Part shown: piece after piece, positions 19,098 through 27,086 of the stretch
How the letters are laid out: each line of letters starts with the position of its first letter
How positions within the stretch are numbered: position 1 is the first letter of the stretch
Assembly: GCA_030426845.1 (NCBI GenBank)
Contig: JAUHXR010000018.1
Span: forward strand, 1 to 54,257
DNA from: Polyangia bacterium
GTDB taxonomy: Bacteria > Myxococcota_A > Polyangia > Polyangiales > Sandaracinaceae
Direction of reading: 5' to 3'
Length of the DNA: 54,257 nt
Notes under the pieces: generated by a model
Seen by the model: the letters and a program-made list of their open reading frames with translations, nothing else
The model's database searches: none
What the model was told of the DNA's origin: nothing
Made by a program: the position numbers and the translations under genes

Positions 19098-19655
19098 GTG
19101 CCTCGACGCGCCACGCTGACGACGGTCGCTCTGGTGTTCCTGTGGGCCGCCGGGTGCGGCGGCGGCTGCTCCGGCTCGAGCGGCGGGGGCGGCGGCGAGC
19201 CCGTCGACCCCGGCCCCGAGGGCTCCGCTTCGAGCGGCGGCGCAGGGGCCGGCGAGGTGCGCGACGAGGGCCCCCCGCCCGATCCGGGCCCGCCGCCTGT
19301 GCTGCGGGTGGCCGGCGCGCCCGACGCGCACTCGCGCGCGGTGGAGCTGCGGGTCGAGAACCACGGGACCGAGGAGGCGAGCCTGGCGAGCGCGGTGACG
19401 GTGCAGCGGCTCGACGGTGAAGCCTGGGTCGACCGCGCGCGCCTCGAGCTGCGCTTCAGCTGCACAGACCCCGTGACGGACTGCGTGACCCTGGCCCCCG
19501 GCGCGGTCTACCTGCCGCCGCCGTGGCTCGGGATGGTGGGCGACGCCCAGTGCGACTGCGACCGCTGCGCGCCGGCGGAGCCGGGCACCTACCGCTTCGT
19601 GGTCCGGAGCTGCGGCGGCGCGCACGCGGTCGAGAGCGAGCCCTTCACGCGCTGA
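19098..19655 (+). CDS. small putative lipoprotein with Gly-rich linker
   Basis: The 185-residue protein has a signal peptide with lipobox WAAGC near residue 20, then a Gly/Ser/Pro-rich linker to about residue 75. A compact domain with several Cys follows (FSCTDPVTDCVTL; AQCDCDRC; RSCGG), suggesting disulfides outside the cytoplasm. The domain (VLRVAG...VELRVENHGTEEASLASAVTVQ) reads like an immunoglobulin-like beta-sandwich, but no family is recognised. GTG 19098 is supported by the -10 element 6 nt upstream. Its 3' end overlaps the convergent sensor kinase gene by 11 bp. Confidence 0.75.
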   Translation: MPRRATLTTVALVFLWAAGCGGGCSGSSGGGGGEPVDPGPEGSASSGGAGAGEVRDEGPPPDPGPPPVLRVAGAPDAHSRAVELRVENHGTEEASLASAVTVQRLDGEAWVDRARLELRFSCTDPVTDCVTLAPGAVYLPPPWLGMVGDAQCDCDRCAPAEPGTYRFVVRSCGGAHAVESEPFTR

Positions 19656-21042
19656 CCTCGGCGTTCGCAGAGACCCGCTTCGCGGGCGGCGTCACCGGGG
19701 GCAAGGTCGCGAGCGGGAGGGTCAGGCAGACCTCCAGCCCGCCGCCGTCGGCGTTGCGCGCCTCGATGCGACCGCCGTGCAGGGCGACCCCGCGACGCGC
19801 GATGGCCAGCCCGAGGCCCGCCCCGCCGGTGCTCCGGCCGCGGTCGGGCTCGACGCGGTAGAGGGGCTCGAAGATCCGCGCGAGCGCGTCGTCGGGCACG
19901 CCGGGGCCGTGGTCGCGCACCCGCACCCGCGCCTCGTCGCCGTCGCGGCTCATCGACACCTCGACCGCGGTGCCCTCCGCGGTGAAGCGCAGCGCGTTGC
20001 GGACCACGTTGTCGAGCGCGCGGCGCAGCAGCTCGACGTCCCCCTCGAGGCGCGCGTCCGCGACCTCGCCGAGCCGCACGTCGGCCTCGGAGGCCCGCGC
20101 CTCGAAGGCCGCGTCGCGCGCCACGTCCAGCACGACGGCGCGCAGATCCACCGACGCCCGCTCGATCCCCTCGGCCCGGTCGAGCCGGGTGAGGGTGAGG
20201 ATCTCGTCGACCAGCGCGGCGAGCCGCTCCGCCTCCCGCTCGATGCGGTCGAGCGGAGCCTGCGCGCCCTCGCCGGCCTTGCCGCGGGCCAGCTCGAGGG
20301 CCACGCGCAGCCGCGCGAGCGGCGAGTTCAGCTCGTGCGAGACGTCCGAGAGCAGCCGCTCGCGCGCCTCGATCAGCGCCTCGACCCGCGCGGCCATCGT
20401 GTCGAAGTCCTCGCCGAGCTCGGCGAGCACGCCGTGGTCGAGCTGCGGGCCGACGCGGGCCGCGAGGTCACCCTCGGCGATCCGACGCGTCGCGCGCCGC
20501 AGGCTCCGCACCGGGCGCACGAGGTAGTTGGCGAGCAGCAGCGCGAGGAGGGCCGAGGCGAGCACGAGGAGCGTGATGCGGATCGCCGGCTGGTCCTCGC
20601 CGAGCGCGCGCGCCCACGCCGGCGTCCGCAGCACACGACCGACCGCGACGTAGCGGCTGTTCGGCAGCGTGAGCCCGACGAGGGTGCCGTTCTCGTGCCG
20701 CTCCTCCACGTCGCGACCGACCGCGCGCACGCGGGCGGCGAGATCGCGGACGTTGGTCGGCGGGGTCTTGGGCGCGAAGAGGAGCCCGTCGTCACGGAAG
20801 AGATAGATCGTCGCGCCGGTACGCTCGCGGAACCTCCGCAGGCGGTCGGTCGGGCGCGCGCCGCGCGACGCCTCCTTCATCACCTCGATCGCCTCGAGCC
20901 GCAGCGCGTCGACCTCGAGGTTGTGGTGCTCCTCGAGCCGCGTGGACGGGTTCGCGAAGGCGTCGATCAGAGTGACGCTCGCCCCGATGAGGAGCGCCCC
21001 GAGCCAGATCACGAAGAACAGCCGGGGGAAGAAGCGCCTCAC
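19645..21042 (-). CDS. CpxA-like sensor histidine kinase
   Basis: The 465-residue kinase has a first membrane segment (about residues 8-28), a periplasmic sensor region of about 125 residues, and a second membrane segment (about 154-175). A HAMP domain (RPVRSLRRATRRIAEGDLAARV) leads to HisKA with phospho-acceptor His236 in SHELNSPL and a HATPase domain with N box (DNVVRNALRF), G1 (DHGPGVP) and G2 (GGAGLGLAIARR). The periplasmic and HAMP layout is like the envelope-stress kinase CpxA. Its ATG overlaps the stop of the response regulator gene upstream (ATGA), so the pair is one translational unit. The signal sensed is unknown; envelope stress is inferred from the family resemblance. Confidence 0.93.
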   Translation of the reverse strand: MRRFFPRLFFVIWLGALLIGASVTLIDAFANPSTRLEEHHNLEVDALRLEAIEVMKEASRGARPTDRLRRFRERTGATIYLFRDDGLLFAPKTPPTNVRDLAARVRAVGRDVEERHENGTLVGLTLPNSRYVAVGRVLRTPAWARALGEDQPAIRITLLVLASALLALLLANYLVRPVRSLRRATRRIAEGDLAARVGPQLDHGVLAELGEDFDTMAARVEALIEARERLLSDVSHELNSPLARLRVALELARGKAGEGAQAPLDRIEREAERLAALVDEILTLTRLDRAEGIERASVDLRAVVLDVARDAAFEARASEADVRLGEVADARLEGDVELLRRALDNVVRNALRFTAEGTAVEVSMSRDGDEARVRVRDHGPGVPDDALARIFEPLYRVEPDRGRSTGGAGLGLAIARRGVALHGGRIEARNADGGGLEVCLTLPLATLPPVTPPAKRVSANAEVSA

Positions 21043-21734
21043 CCGCCGGCCCCGCGCGCGAACAGGTAGCCGTGGCCGCGCACCGTCTTGATGCGGTCCT
21101 TGCCGAGCTTGCGCCGCAGGTTGCTCACGTGGACGTCGAGGCTGCGGTCGAGGGGCGAGAATCGCCGGTCGAGCACCCGCTCCGAGAGCTCCTCGCGCGA
21201 GACCACCTCGCCCGCGCGCTCGAGCAGCGCCTCGAGGAGCGCGAACTCGGCGCTCGTGAGGTGGAGCGGCTCCCCGTGGAGGCTCGCGCTCCGGGACGGC
21301 GCGTGCAGCGCGACTCCGTCGACGGCGAGGCGCTCGAGATCGGGCGCGCTCGTCCGCTCGACCCGCCGGCGGACGGCCCGGATCCGGGCCACCAGCTCGC
21401 GCGGGTTGAACGGCTTGCCGAGGTAGTCGTCGGCCCCCATCTCGAGCCCGACGATGCGATCCACGTCGCGCCCGCGCGCGGTCAACATCACCACCGGGAC
21501 CTCGGAGCTCGCGCGCAGCTTGCGCAGGACGTCGAAGCCGCTCTGCCCCGGCATCATCACGTCGAGCACCACGAGGTCGTGGGCGCCCTCGAGCGCGCGC
21601 GCGAGACCCACGTCTCCGTCGTGGACGCTCTCGACCTCGAAGCCCTCCTCCCCGAGGTACTCGCGCAGCAGCTCGCAGAGCTCGAGGTCGTCGTCGATCA
21701 GGAGGATCGTGCGGGTCGCGCCAGCCAGGCTCAC
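21039..21734 (-). CDS. OmpR/PhoB-family response regulator
   Basis: The 231-residue regulator has a receiver domain with acidic pocket IDDD, phospho-acceptor Asp58 (VVLDVMMPG) and Lys107 (LGKPF). A C-terminal winged helix (LTSAEFALLEALLERAGEVVSREEL; DVHVSNLRRKLG; TVRGHGYLF) makes it the transcription-factor partner of the coupled CpxA-like kinase. GTG at 21734 is chosen over GTG at 21743 because a TACCGT -10 (21742-21747 on this strand) ends 7 nt before it and overlaps the upstream codon, giving a leaderless-type start. The genes 3' of this pair do not reveal the regulon. Confidence 0.93.
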   Translation of the reverse strand: MSLAGATRTILLIDDDLELCELLREYLGEEGFEVESVHDGDVGLARALEGAHDLVVLDVMMPGQSGFDVLRKLRASSEVPVVMLTARGRDVDRIVGLEMGADDYLGKPFNPRELVARIRAVRRRVERTSAPDLERLAVDGVALHAPSRSASLHGEPLHLTSAEFALLEALLERAGEVVSREELSERVLDRRFSPLDRSLDVHVSNLRRKLGKDRIKTVRGHGYLFARGAGG

Positions 21735-21741
21735 GCGCTCC

Positions 21742-21747
21742 ACGGTA
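21742..21747 (-). promoter_or_regulatory. TACCGT -10 element of response regulator gene
   Basis: On the minus strand TACCGT is followed by 7 nt and GTG at 21734. The hexamer overlaps the alternative upstream GTG, which therefore is unlikely to be the start. Confidence 0.45.
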
Positions 21748-22725
21748 TCAGAGCCAGAGGCGGACGCCGGCCATCGGGCCGCCGAGGTCGACGTGCTGTC
21801 CGGCCGCGAAGAGGCCCTCGTAGTCGTAGCCGGCGTAGAGCTCGGTCGAGTCGACCATCACCCCGAGCTCGCCGCGGGCCTGGACGTAGACCGCCTCGCC
21901 GACCACCCCGACCGCGCCCTCGGCCGCGACCACCACCGGCTCTCCAGGGAACACGTCGATCGCGAGGCTGAGGTCGCCGCCGCCGATTGAGCCGAGGTCG
22001 TCGTGCATGTGCCGCGCGGCGAGGCCGACGCGGAGCTGGACGTAGGGCGTCTGGAGGATTCGGTACTCGAGCGCCCAGCGGCCGAGCGCCAGCGCGACGA
22101 GGCCCTCGTCGGTCGGCTCGAAGAAGAACGAGTAGCGCGCGCTGAGGTCGAGGTTGACCCCGGGGATCTGCACGCGCGCGGCCGCGCCGGTCCGCGCCGC
22201 GCCGCCGATCGCCCAGCCGCCCTCCACCGTGAGCCGGCCGGCCACGCTCCACCCTTCGCCCGGCTGCGCGACCGCGCCGAGCCCGGGGCGGTCGCCCGCG
22301 TAGGGGCAGCCGGAGACCTGATAGCCGATCTCCCGGGGGCGAGCCGGACCCGGATAGGGAGCGCCTCCGCCCCGACCGACGCGGGACGCCCCGCCGAGGA
22401 GCGAGCCCCGGTCGTCGGGGTAGCTCCCGTCACCGTAGCTTCCACTGCTCCATCCCGAGCCACCGCGGGCCACGCCGGAAGCGCGGCCGAGGAGCGAGCC
22501 GCCGCTGCCCTGGTCGTAGTCGTAGTCGTAGTCGTCGTCGTCGTAGTCGTCGTCATCGTCATCGCGGTCACGCGAGGAGGGCCACGAGGACGACCCGGAC
22601 GACGAGGACCCGCGGTCGTCGTCGCCGCGCGCCGCGCCGGACGCCCGACGGAGGAGCTGCGCCTCGGCGGGTGACGCCAGGGTCGCGAGGGCGAGGACGA
22701 GGCCGAGGCCGAGGAGGCGGGTCAT
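21748..22725 (-). CDS. exported protein with Asp/Tyr-rich linker and barrel-like C-terminal domain
   Basis: The 325-residue protein has a signal peptide (cleavage after PAEA, about residue 22). A disordered segment follows with a run of Asp and Tyr (about residues 50-72) and three copies of a 12-residue motif, QLLRRASGAARG, SLLGRASGVARG and SLLGGASRVGRG (about residues 23, 77 and 108). The C-terminal 180 residues alternate hydrophobic and polar positions in strand-like blocks (WSVAGRLTVEGGWAIGG; LDLSARYSFFFEP; VQLRVGLAARH) and end in Leu-Trp-Leu, consistent with an outer-membrane or beta-sandwich fold. A GAGGGG ribosome site precedes the ATG. The 3-bp repeats in the DNA at about 22512-22565 encode the acidic run. 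Function unknown. Confidence 0.8.
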   Translation of the reverse strand: MTRLLGLGLVLALATLASPAEAQLLRRASGAARGDDDRGSSSSGSSSWPSSRDRDDDDDDYDDDDYDYDYDQGSGGSLLGRASGVARGGSGWSSGSYGDGSYPDDRGSLLGGASRVGRGGGAPYPGPARPREIGYQVSGCPYAGDRPGLGAVAQPGEGWSVAGRLTVEGGWAIGGAARTGAAARVQIPGVNLDLSARYSFFFEPTDEGLVALALGRWALEYRILQTPYVQLRVGLAARHMHDDLGSIGGGDLSLAIDVFPGEPVVVAAEGAVGVVGEAVYVQARGELGVMVDSTELYAGYDYEGLFAAGQHVDLGGPMAGVRLWL

Positions 22726-22809
22726 CCCCCTCGGGGATACTCCTCGACGTCTTGGGGCGAGGTTGAGTTTGGTGAGCCTTTGTAAGGAGCCTCGGGGCTG
22801 GCCCTGGCC

Positions 22810-23706
22810 TCAGAGGCCCGCCGCCTCGGCCGCTTCGCGGAGCGCCTCGCTGTCGGGGAGCCACGGCGAGATCAGGTCGAGGAGCATCGGCTCGGCGAAC
22901 ATCATCGCGAGGAACGGCACCAGCACGACCACCGTGGACGCGACCGGGCCGGCCCCCGCGACCCGCGCGGTGGACGTCATCGACCAGAGGAGCAGGAGCA
23001 GGGGCAGGAGCGAGATGACGTAGAGCATCACCTGGGTGAGCTCGCCGAGATCGGCGCCGGAAGAGAACGGGAGGCCCCAGACCATCAGCCCGAGGAGGAG
23101 CCCACCGTTGCCGCCGAGCGTGAGGAGCCAGCCGCGGTAGAGCATCACCTGGCGGGCGGGCCGGCTCTCGATGTCCTTGTCGCCATAGGCCCGGGTGAGG
23201 CTGGCGAAGGGCACCGCGAGGCAGAGCAGCTTCACCGCGCTCAGCAGCAGCCCGAAGCCCGCCGCCTGCAGCAAGTCGAGCGCGACCTCGGCCCCGGTCG
23301 GGTCGCCCGCGAGGGTGATCGCGAAGCGGCCGCCGAAGAGCACCCGGTGGGTGAACGGGATGATCCCGCTCAGCGCGGCGAGCGGCAGGAAGGTGAGCGC
23401 CGCGAAGGAGATCCCGCGGGTCCAGGCGCCCCGGAGGAACCCCGGCGCGCTGCGGCTCGGCCGGATCGCGTCGCCGAGGGTGCCCGCCAAGCGGCTCACC
23501 CAGCCGCGCTCCTCGTCCGCCCAGGGCACCGGCGGCAGCGGATCGCGGAGCAGGCACGCGTGGCAGCGTTCGGCCGCGTTGTGCCAGCACGCGATGCAGC
23601 AGTAGCTGCCGCACCGGGGGCAGGTCACGAGCGCCTCGCGCTCCGGGTGCTCGGCGCAGGTGGAACCCTCGGGCGCCGGCTCCGCCTGCCGTGGTGGCCG
23701 CTCCAC
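22810..23706 (-). CDS. B-box-type zinc finger plus multi-pass membrane protein (Yip1-like)
   Basis: The 298-residue protein starts with a Cys/His cluster (CAEHPEREALVTCPRCGSYCCIACWHN...CHAC) of the bacterial B-box/zinc-binding type. At least five hydrophobic segments follow (near residues 100-120, 150-175, 195-215, 225-245 and 258-280) in an arrangement like Yip1-domain membrane proteins. GTG 23706 lies 3 nt after the E2 stop codon, so it is the last gene of the lipA-2-oxoacid dehydrogenase operon. No link between this family and that enzyme complex is known. The gene may simply be co-transcribed. Confidence 0.85.
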   Translation of the reverse strand: MERPPRQAEPAPEGSTCAEHPEREALVTCPRCGSYCCIACWHNAAERCHACLLRDPLPPVPWADEERGWVSRLAGTLGDAIRPSRSAPGFLRGAWTRGISFAALTFLPLAALSGIIPFTHRVLFGGRFAITLAGDPTGAEVALDLLQAAGFGLLLSAVKLLCLAVPFASLTRAYGDKDIESRPARQVMLYRGWLLTLGGNGGLLLGLMVWGLPFSSGADLGELTQVMLYVISLLPLLLLLWSMTSTARVAGAGPVASTVVVLVPFLAMMFAEPMLLDLISPWLPDSEALREAAEAAGL

Positions 23707-23709
23707 CGC

Positions 23710-25143
23710 TCAGCCCATCTCGAGGAAGAGGCGGTCGGGGTCCTCGAGGTAGCCGATGATGTCGTAGGCGAAGGCCGCCCCGACGTGCCCGTCCACGATG
23801 CGGTGGTCGAAGCTCAGGCTGAGCAGCATGATCTCGCCGATCTCGATGGCGCCGTCGCGCACGACCGGCCGCTGCTTGATCTGGTGGATCCCGAGGATGC
23901 CGACCTCCGGCATGTTGAGGATCGGGGTGGCGAAGAGCCCGCCGGTCTTGCCGAGGCTCGTGATCGTGAACGTCGAGCCGGTGAGCTCGTCGCGGCTCAG
24001 CGTGCCCGCGCGCGCGCCCTCGCCGAGGCGCTCGATGTCGGCCGCGATCTCGAGGATCGACTTGCGGTCCGCGTCGCGCACCACCGGGACCATCAGGCCC
24101 TGGTCGGTCGCGGCCGCGATGCCGATGTGGAAGTAGTTGCGGTAGACGAGCTCGTTGGTCGACTCGTCGAGCGCGGAGTTGAGCACCGGCGTCTTCTTGA
24201 GCGCCGAGACGACCGCCTTGACGATGAACGGCAAGAACGAGAGCTTGACGCCCTGGGCCTCCGCCGCGCCCTTGAGGCGCGCGCGCAGCTCCTTGAGCTT
24301 GCCGACGTCGCACTCCTCGACGAACGTGAAGTGCGCCGCGGTGTTCTTGGTCATCTGCATGCGCTCGGCGATCTTGCGGCGCACGCCGACGAACGGGCGG
24401 CGATCCTCGAGCGCGGCCGCCTCGGGGCTCGGCGGGGAGATCGCGATGGGCGCGCGCTCCGGCGCGGGCGTGCCCACGCGCTGGGTCGGCGCGGTCCGGG
24501 CCGGCGCGACGCCGGCCGAGGGCGCGGCGTGGCCGACCGCGGTCGGGGCCGAGTCGCCGCTCGCGAAGGCCGAGACGTCGTCCTTGGTCACGCGGCCGCC
24601 GGGGCCGCTGCCCCGGACGTAGCGGAGATCCACCCCGAGCTCGCGCGCGTGCTTGCGCGTCGCGGGGGTGGCGAGGGGCTTGTCGTCGAAGTGCGCGGAG
24701 ATCGGAGCGGGCGGGACCGCGGCCTTCACCGTCTCCTCGCGGCGGTTGAACGCGCTCGTTCCGGGGAGCGAGTCCTTGATGTCGCCCACCGCCGTCGCGG
24801 CCGGGCCGTCGTCCTGCTTCGGCGCGGGCTTCGCCGCGGCGGGCGCGGCCTGCACCGGCGCGGGCTCGGCCTTGGCGACGGGCTCGGGCGCGACCGCCGC
24901 CCCGTTGGTCGCGAGGGTCACGATGACCGAGCCGACCTCGACCACGTCGCCGACCCCGGCGAGGAGGCTCTGGATGACCCCGGTCTTCGGCGCGCCGATC
25001 GTCACGGTGGCCTTGTCGGTCATCACCTCGACCATCGGGTCGTCCTCGAGGACGTCCTGGCCCTCGGCGACGAGCCAGCTGACGATCTCGCCTTCCATCA
25101 CGCCCTCGCCGATGTCGGGCAGCTTGAACTCGAACAGCGACAT
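23710..25143 (-). CDS. bkdB: 2-oxoacid dehydrogenase E2 acyltransferase (branched-chain type)
   Basis: The 477-residue protein has one lipoyl domain (residues 1-78) with the lipoylated lysine in MTDKATV (about K43). An Ala/Pro linker leads to a peripheral-subunit-binding domain (about 155-190: ATPATRKHARELGVDL...GGRVTKDDV). A second linker precedes the catalytic domain (about 245-477) ending in the active-site SFDHRIVDG. It transfers the acyl group from E1 via lipoyl-lysine to CoA and forms the complex core. The single lipoyl domain with TDKATV is the branched-chain type. GGAGAGG before the ATG is a good ribosome site. The E3 gene is not in the window. Confidence 0.93.
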   Translation of the reverse strand: MSLFEFKLPDIGEGVMEGEIVSWLVAEGQDVLEDDPMVEVMTDKATVTIGAPKTGVIQSLLAGVGDVVEVGSVIVTLATNGAAVAPEPVAKAEPAPVQAAPAAAKPAPKQDDGPAATAVGDIKDSLPGTSAFNRREETVKAAVPPAPISAHFDDKPLATPATRKHARELGVDLRYVRGSGPGGRVTKDDVSAFASGDSAPTAVGHAAPSAGVAPARTAPTQRVGTPAPERAPIAISPPSPEAAALEDRRPFVGVRRKIAERMQMTKNTAAHFTFVEECDVGKLKELRARLKGAAEAQGVKLSFLPFIVKAVVSALKKTPVLNSALDESTNELVYRNYFHIGIAAATDQGLMVPVVRDADRKSILEIAADIERLGEGARAGTLSRDELTGSTFTITSLGKTGGLFATPILNMPEVGILGIHQIKQRPVVRDGAIEIGEIMLLSLSFDHRIVDGHVGAAFAYDIIGYLEDPDRLFLEMG

Positions 25144-25162
25144 GACCTCTCCCGGGTGGCGA

Positions 25163-26137
25163 TCAGAAGCGCGCGGTCTCTAGGACGGTGGGGGCGATGC
25201 GGTGCGCGAGGGGCAGGTATTCGTTCTCCATCGAGTAGGGGAACGGCGTGTCCCAGCCGGTCACGCGGGCCGGCGGCGCCTCGAGGTGGAGGAAGGCCTT
25301 CTCGTTGACGAGCTGCACCACCTCGGCGCCGAAGCCGCACGCCTTGGGCGCCTCGTGGACGACCACCAGGCGGCCGGTCTTCTTGACGCTCTCGACGATC
25401 GTGTCGACGTCGAGCGGCCAGAGGGTCCGCAGGTCGATCAGTTCCGCGTCGACGCCCTCGGCCGCCGCGGTGTCGGCCGCCGCGAGCGCCTCGTAGACCA
25501 TCGCGCCCCAGCTCACGATCGTGACGTCGGAGCCCTCGCGCACGACCTTGGCCTTGCCGAGCGGCACCTCGTAGTCGCCCTCGGGCACGTCCATCTTCAC
25601 CGCGCGGTAGACCCGCTTCGGCTCAAGGAAGAGCACCGGATCCTCGTCGCGGATCGAGGCGAGGAGCAGGCCCTTGGCGTCGTAGGGGTTGCTCGGGCAG
25701 ACCACCTTGAGGCCCGCGGTGTGGATGAAGAGCGCCTCGGGCGACTGCGAGTGGTAGAGGCCGCCGCGGATCCCGCCGCCCACCGGGGTGCGGATGACCA
25801 TCGGGCAGCTGTACTCGCCGCCGGAGCGCCAGCGCATCTTCGCCGCCTCGCTCACGATCTGGTCGAACGCGGGGAAGATGAAGTCCGCGAACTGGATCTC
25901 CGGCACGGGGCGCATCCCGTAGAGCGCCATCCCGATCGCGGTGCCGATGATCCCGCCCTCCGCGAGCGGGGTGTCGAGCACGCGGTCCTCGCCGAACTCG
26001 TCGTAGAGGCCGGCGGTGACGCGGAACACGCCGCCGACCTTGCCCACGTCCTCGCCGAGGACGACCACGCGATCGTCGCGCCGCATCTCGCTCGCGAGCG
26101 CGTCGTTGATCGCCTGCACCATGTTCATCTCGGGCAT
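25163..26137 (-). CDS. bkdA2: 2-oxoisovalerate dehydrogenase E1 beta subunit
   Basis: The 324-residue protein is a near full-length E1beta: VVVLGEDVGKVGGVFRVTAGL, DTPLAEGGIIGTAIGMALYGMRPVPEIQFADFIFPAFDQI, LYHSQSPEALF, and HEAPKACGFGAEV. These match the beta subunit of branched-chain 2-oxoacid dehydrogenase more closely than pyruvate dehydrogenase (FGEDV...GGVFR rather than GAYKVT). With E1alpha it decarboxylates branched 2-oxoacids, which in myxobacteria supplies iso-acyl-CoA primers for branched fatty acids. ATG follows the E1alpha stop after 1 nt, with AGGTGA as ribosome site. All expected beta-subunit motifs are present, in contrast to the alpha partner. Confidence 0.93.
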   Translation of the reverse strand: MPEMNMVQAINDALASEMRRDDRVVVLGEDVGKVGGVFRVTAGLYDEFGEDRVLDTPLAEGGIIGTAIGMALYGMRPVPEIQFADFIFPAFDQIVSEAAKMRWRSGGEYSCPMVIRTPVGGGIRGGLYHSQSPEALFIHTAGLKVVCPSNPYDAKGLLLASIRDEDPVLFLEPKRVYRAVKMDVPEGDYEVPLGKAKVVREGSDVTIVSWGAMVYEALAAADTAAAEGVDAELIDLRTLWPLDVDTIVESVKKTGRLVVVHEAPKACGFGAEVVQLVNEKAFLHLEAPPARVTGWDTPFPYSMENEYLPLAHRIAPTVLETARF

Positions 26138-26138
26138 G

Positions 26139-27086
26139 TCACCTATCTCGCTTCAGGGCGGCGTCTCGCTGCCGCTCGAGGTGGGGAGGCAGCGCCTCGA
26201 AGACGTCGTCGAAGAGGCTCGCGAGGCTCGGCTCGCCGCGCTCGGCCTGGGCGATCGCCTCGGCGAGCTCCGCCTCGACCGCGAGGGCGAGCGCCTCGTC
26301 CTCGTGGGCGCTCCAGGCGCCGCGCTCGATGAGCTGGCCGCGGAGGCGGGCGACCGGGTCGTCGCCGAGCTCGAGGTCGACGACCGTCGCGCCCTCGCCG
26401 CGGGCCGCCCGGGCGACGGCGGCGGAGACCGCCTCGTAGACGGCCACCACGTCGGCGCCGTCGCAGCCCACGTGCGGCAGGCCGTAGGCGACCGCGTGCT
26501 CGGCCGCGCCGTCCTCGTCCTCGCGCACGCGGCAGAGGAAGACCGTGGGCGCCTTCATCACGCCGGCGAAGTTGAGGCCGGTGTGGAAGTCGGCCGCGTC
26601 GACCTCGCGCCCGTCGAAGAGCGCGGCGGTGACCAGCTCCTCACCGCGCTGGCGGGCCGCCCAGGCCACGCCCACCGCGTGAGGGAGGTGCGTCCCGGCC
26701 GGAGCCGAGACCGACGCGATGCGGAGGCCGCGCGCGCTGAGGCCGCCGGGCATGTCCCGGCCCTTCAGCGGATCGGCGGCTCCCGCGAGCACCCGCGCGG
26801 CGAAGGTCGACAGGCTCATCCCGCGGTAGAGCGCCGCCGCCCAGTCGTTCATCGTGGGGAAGACCCAGTCCCCCGTCCGCAGCGCGTGGAGCGCGCCGAA
26901 GAGCGCCGCCTCGCGGCCCGCGCCGGACGGCAGGAACCCGACCGCCCCCGCCTCCCCGAGCGCGGCGAAGCGCGCGTCCACGACCTGTGCGCGACGCATC
27001 CCGCGGTACAGCTCCGAGAGGGAGCCGTCGTCGAGGCTCGCGCCGCCCGAGGCCATGGCCTCCGTGTCCCGGCTCTGGACTTCCAT
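26139..27086 (-). CDS. E1 alpha-like subunit of 2-oxoacid dehydrogenase, degenerate cofactor site
   Basis: The 315-residue protein aligns with branched-chain E1alpha (ALRTGDWVFPTMNDWAAALYRGM; KGRDMPGG; SAPAGTHLPHAVGVAWAA; FHTGLNFAGVMKAPTVFLCR; ERGAWSAHEDEALAL; LFDDVFEALPPHLERQ). Two key cofactor regions are altered. The GDG/GEG start of the thiamine-diphosphate motif reads FDG with one extra residue downstream, and the motif's terminal Asn-Asn is replaced (LCRVRED). The phosphorylation/active-site loop with YR-x-G-x-HS-T-SDD is deleted, leaving ELGDDPVARLR. It is about 70-90 residues shorter than typical. ATG 27086 overlaps the lipA stop (TGATG). The frame is intact, so it is expressed as a structural or pseudo-enzyme subunit, or works with a changed mechanism. 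Confidence 0.85.
   Translation of the reverse strand: MEVQSRDTEAMASGGASLDDGSLSELYRGMRRAQVVDARFAALGEAGAVGFLPSGAGREAALFGALHALRTGDWVFPTMNDWAAALYRGMSLSTFAARVLAGAADPLKGRDMPGGLSARGLRIASVSAPAGTHLPHAVGVAWAARQRGEELVTAALFDGREVDAADFHTGLNFAGVMKAPTVFLCRVREDEDGAAEHAVAYGLPHVGCDGADVVAVYEAVSAAVARAARGEGATVVDLELGDDPVARLRGQLIERGAWSAHEDEALALAVEAELAEAIAQAERGEPSLASLFDDVFEALPPHLERQRDAALKRDR

Noticed and set aside
19645-19655. 11-bp tail-to-tail overlap of the lipoprotein and sensor-kinase genes as a regulatory antisense feature
   Set aside because: Short convergent overlaps are common in compact genomes, and both stops are unambiguous.
22512-22565. Triplet repeat (CGT/AGT units) as an unstable regulatory repeat
   Set aside because: It is fully explained as codons for the Asp/Tyr run in the exported protein.
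22568-24313. A 581-codon minus-strand frame overlapping the E2 gene and the B-box protein
   Set aside because: It is in a different frame from the motif-bearing E2 and membrane-protein genes and lacks motifs.
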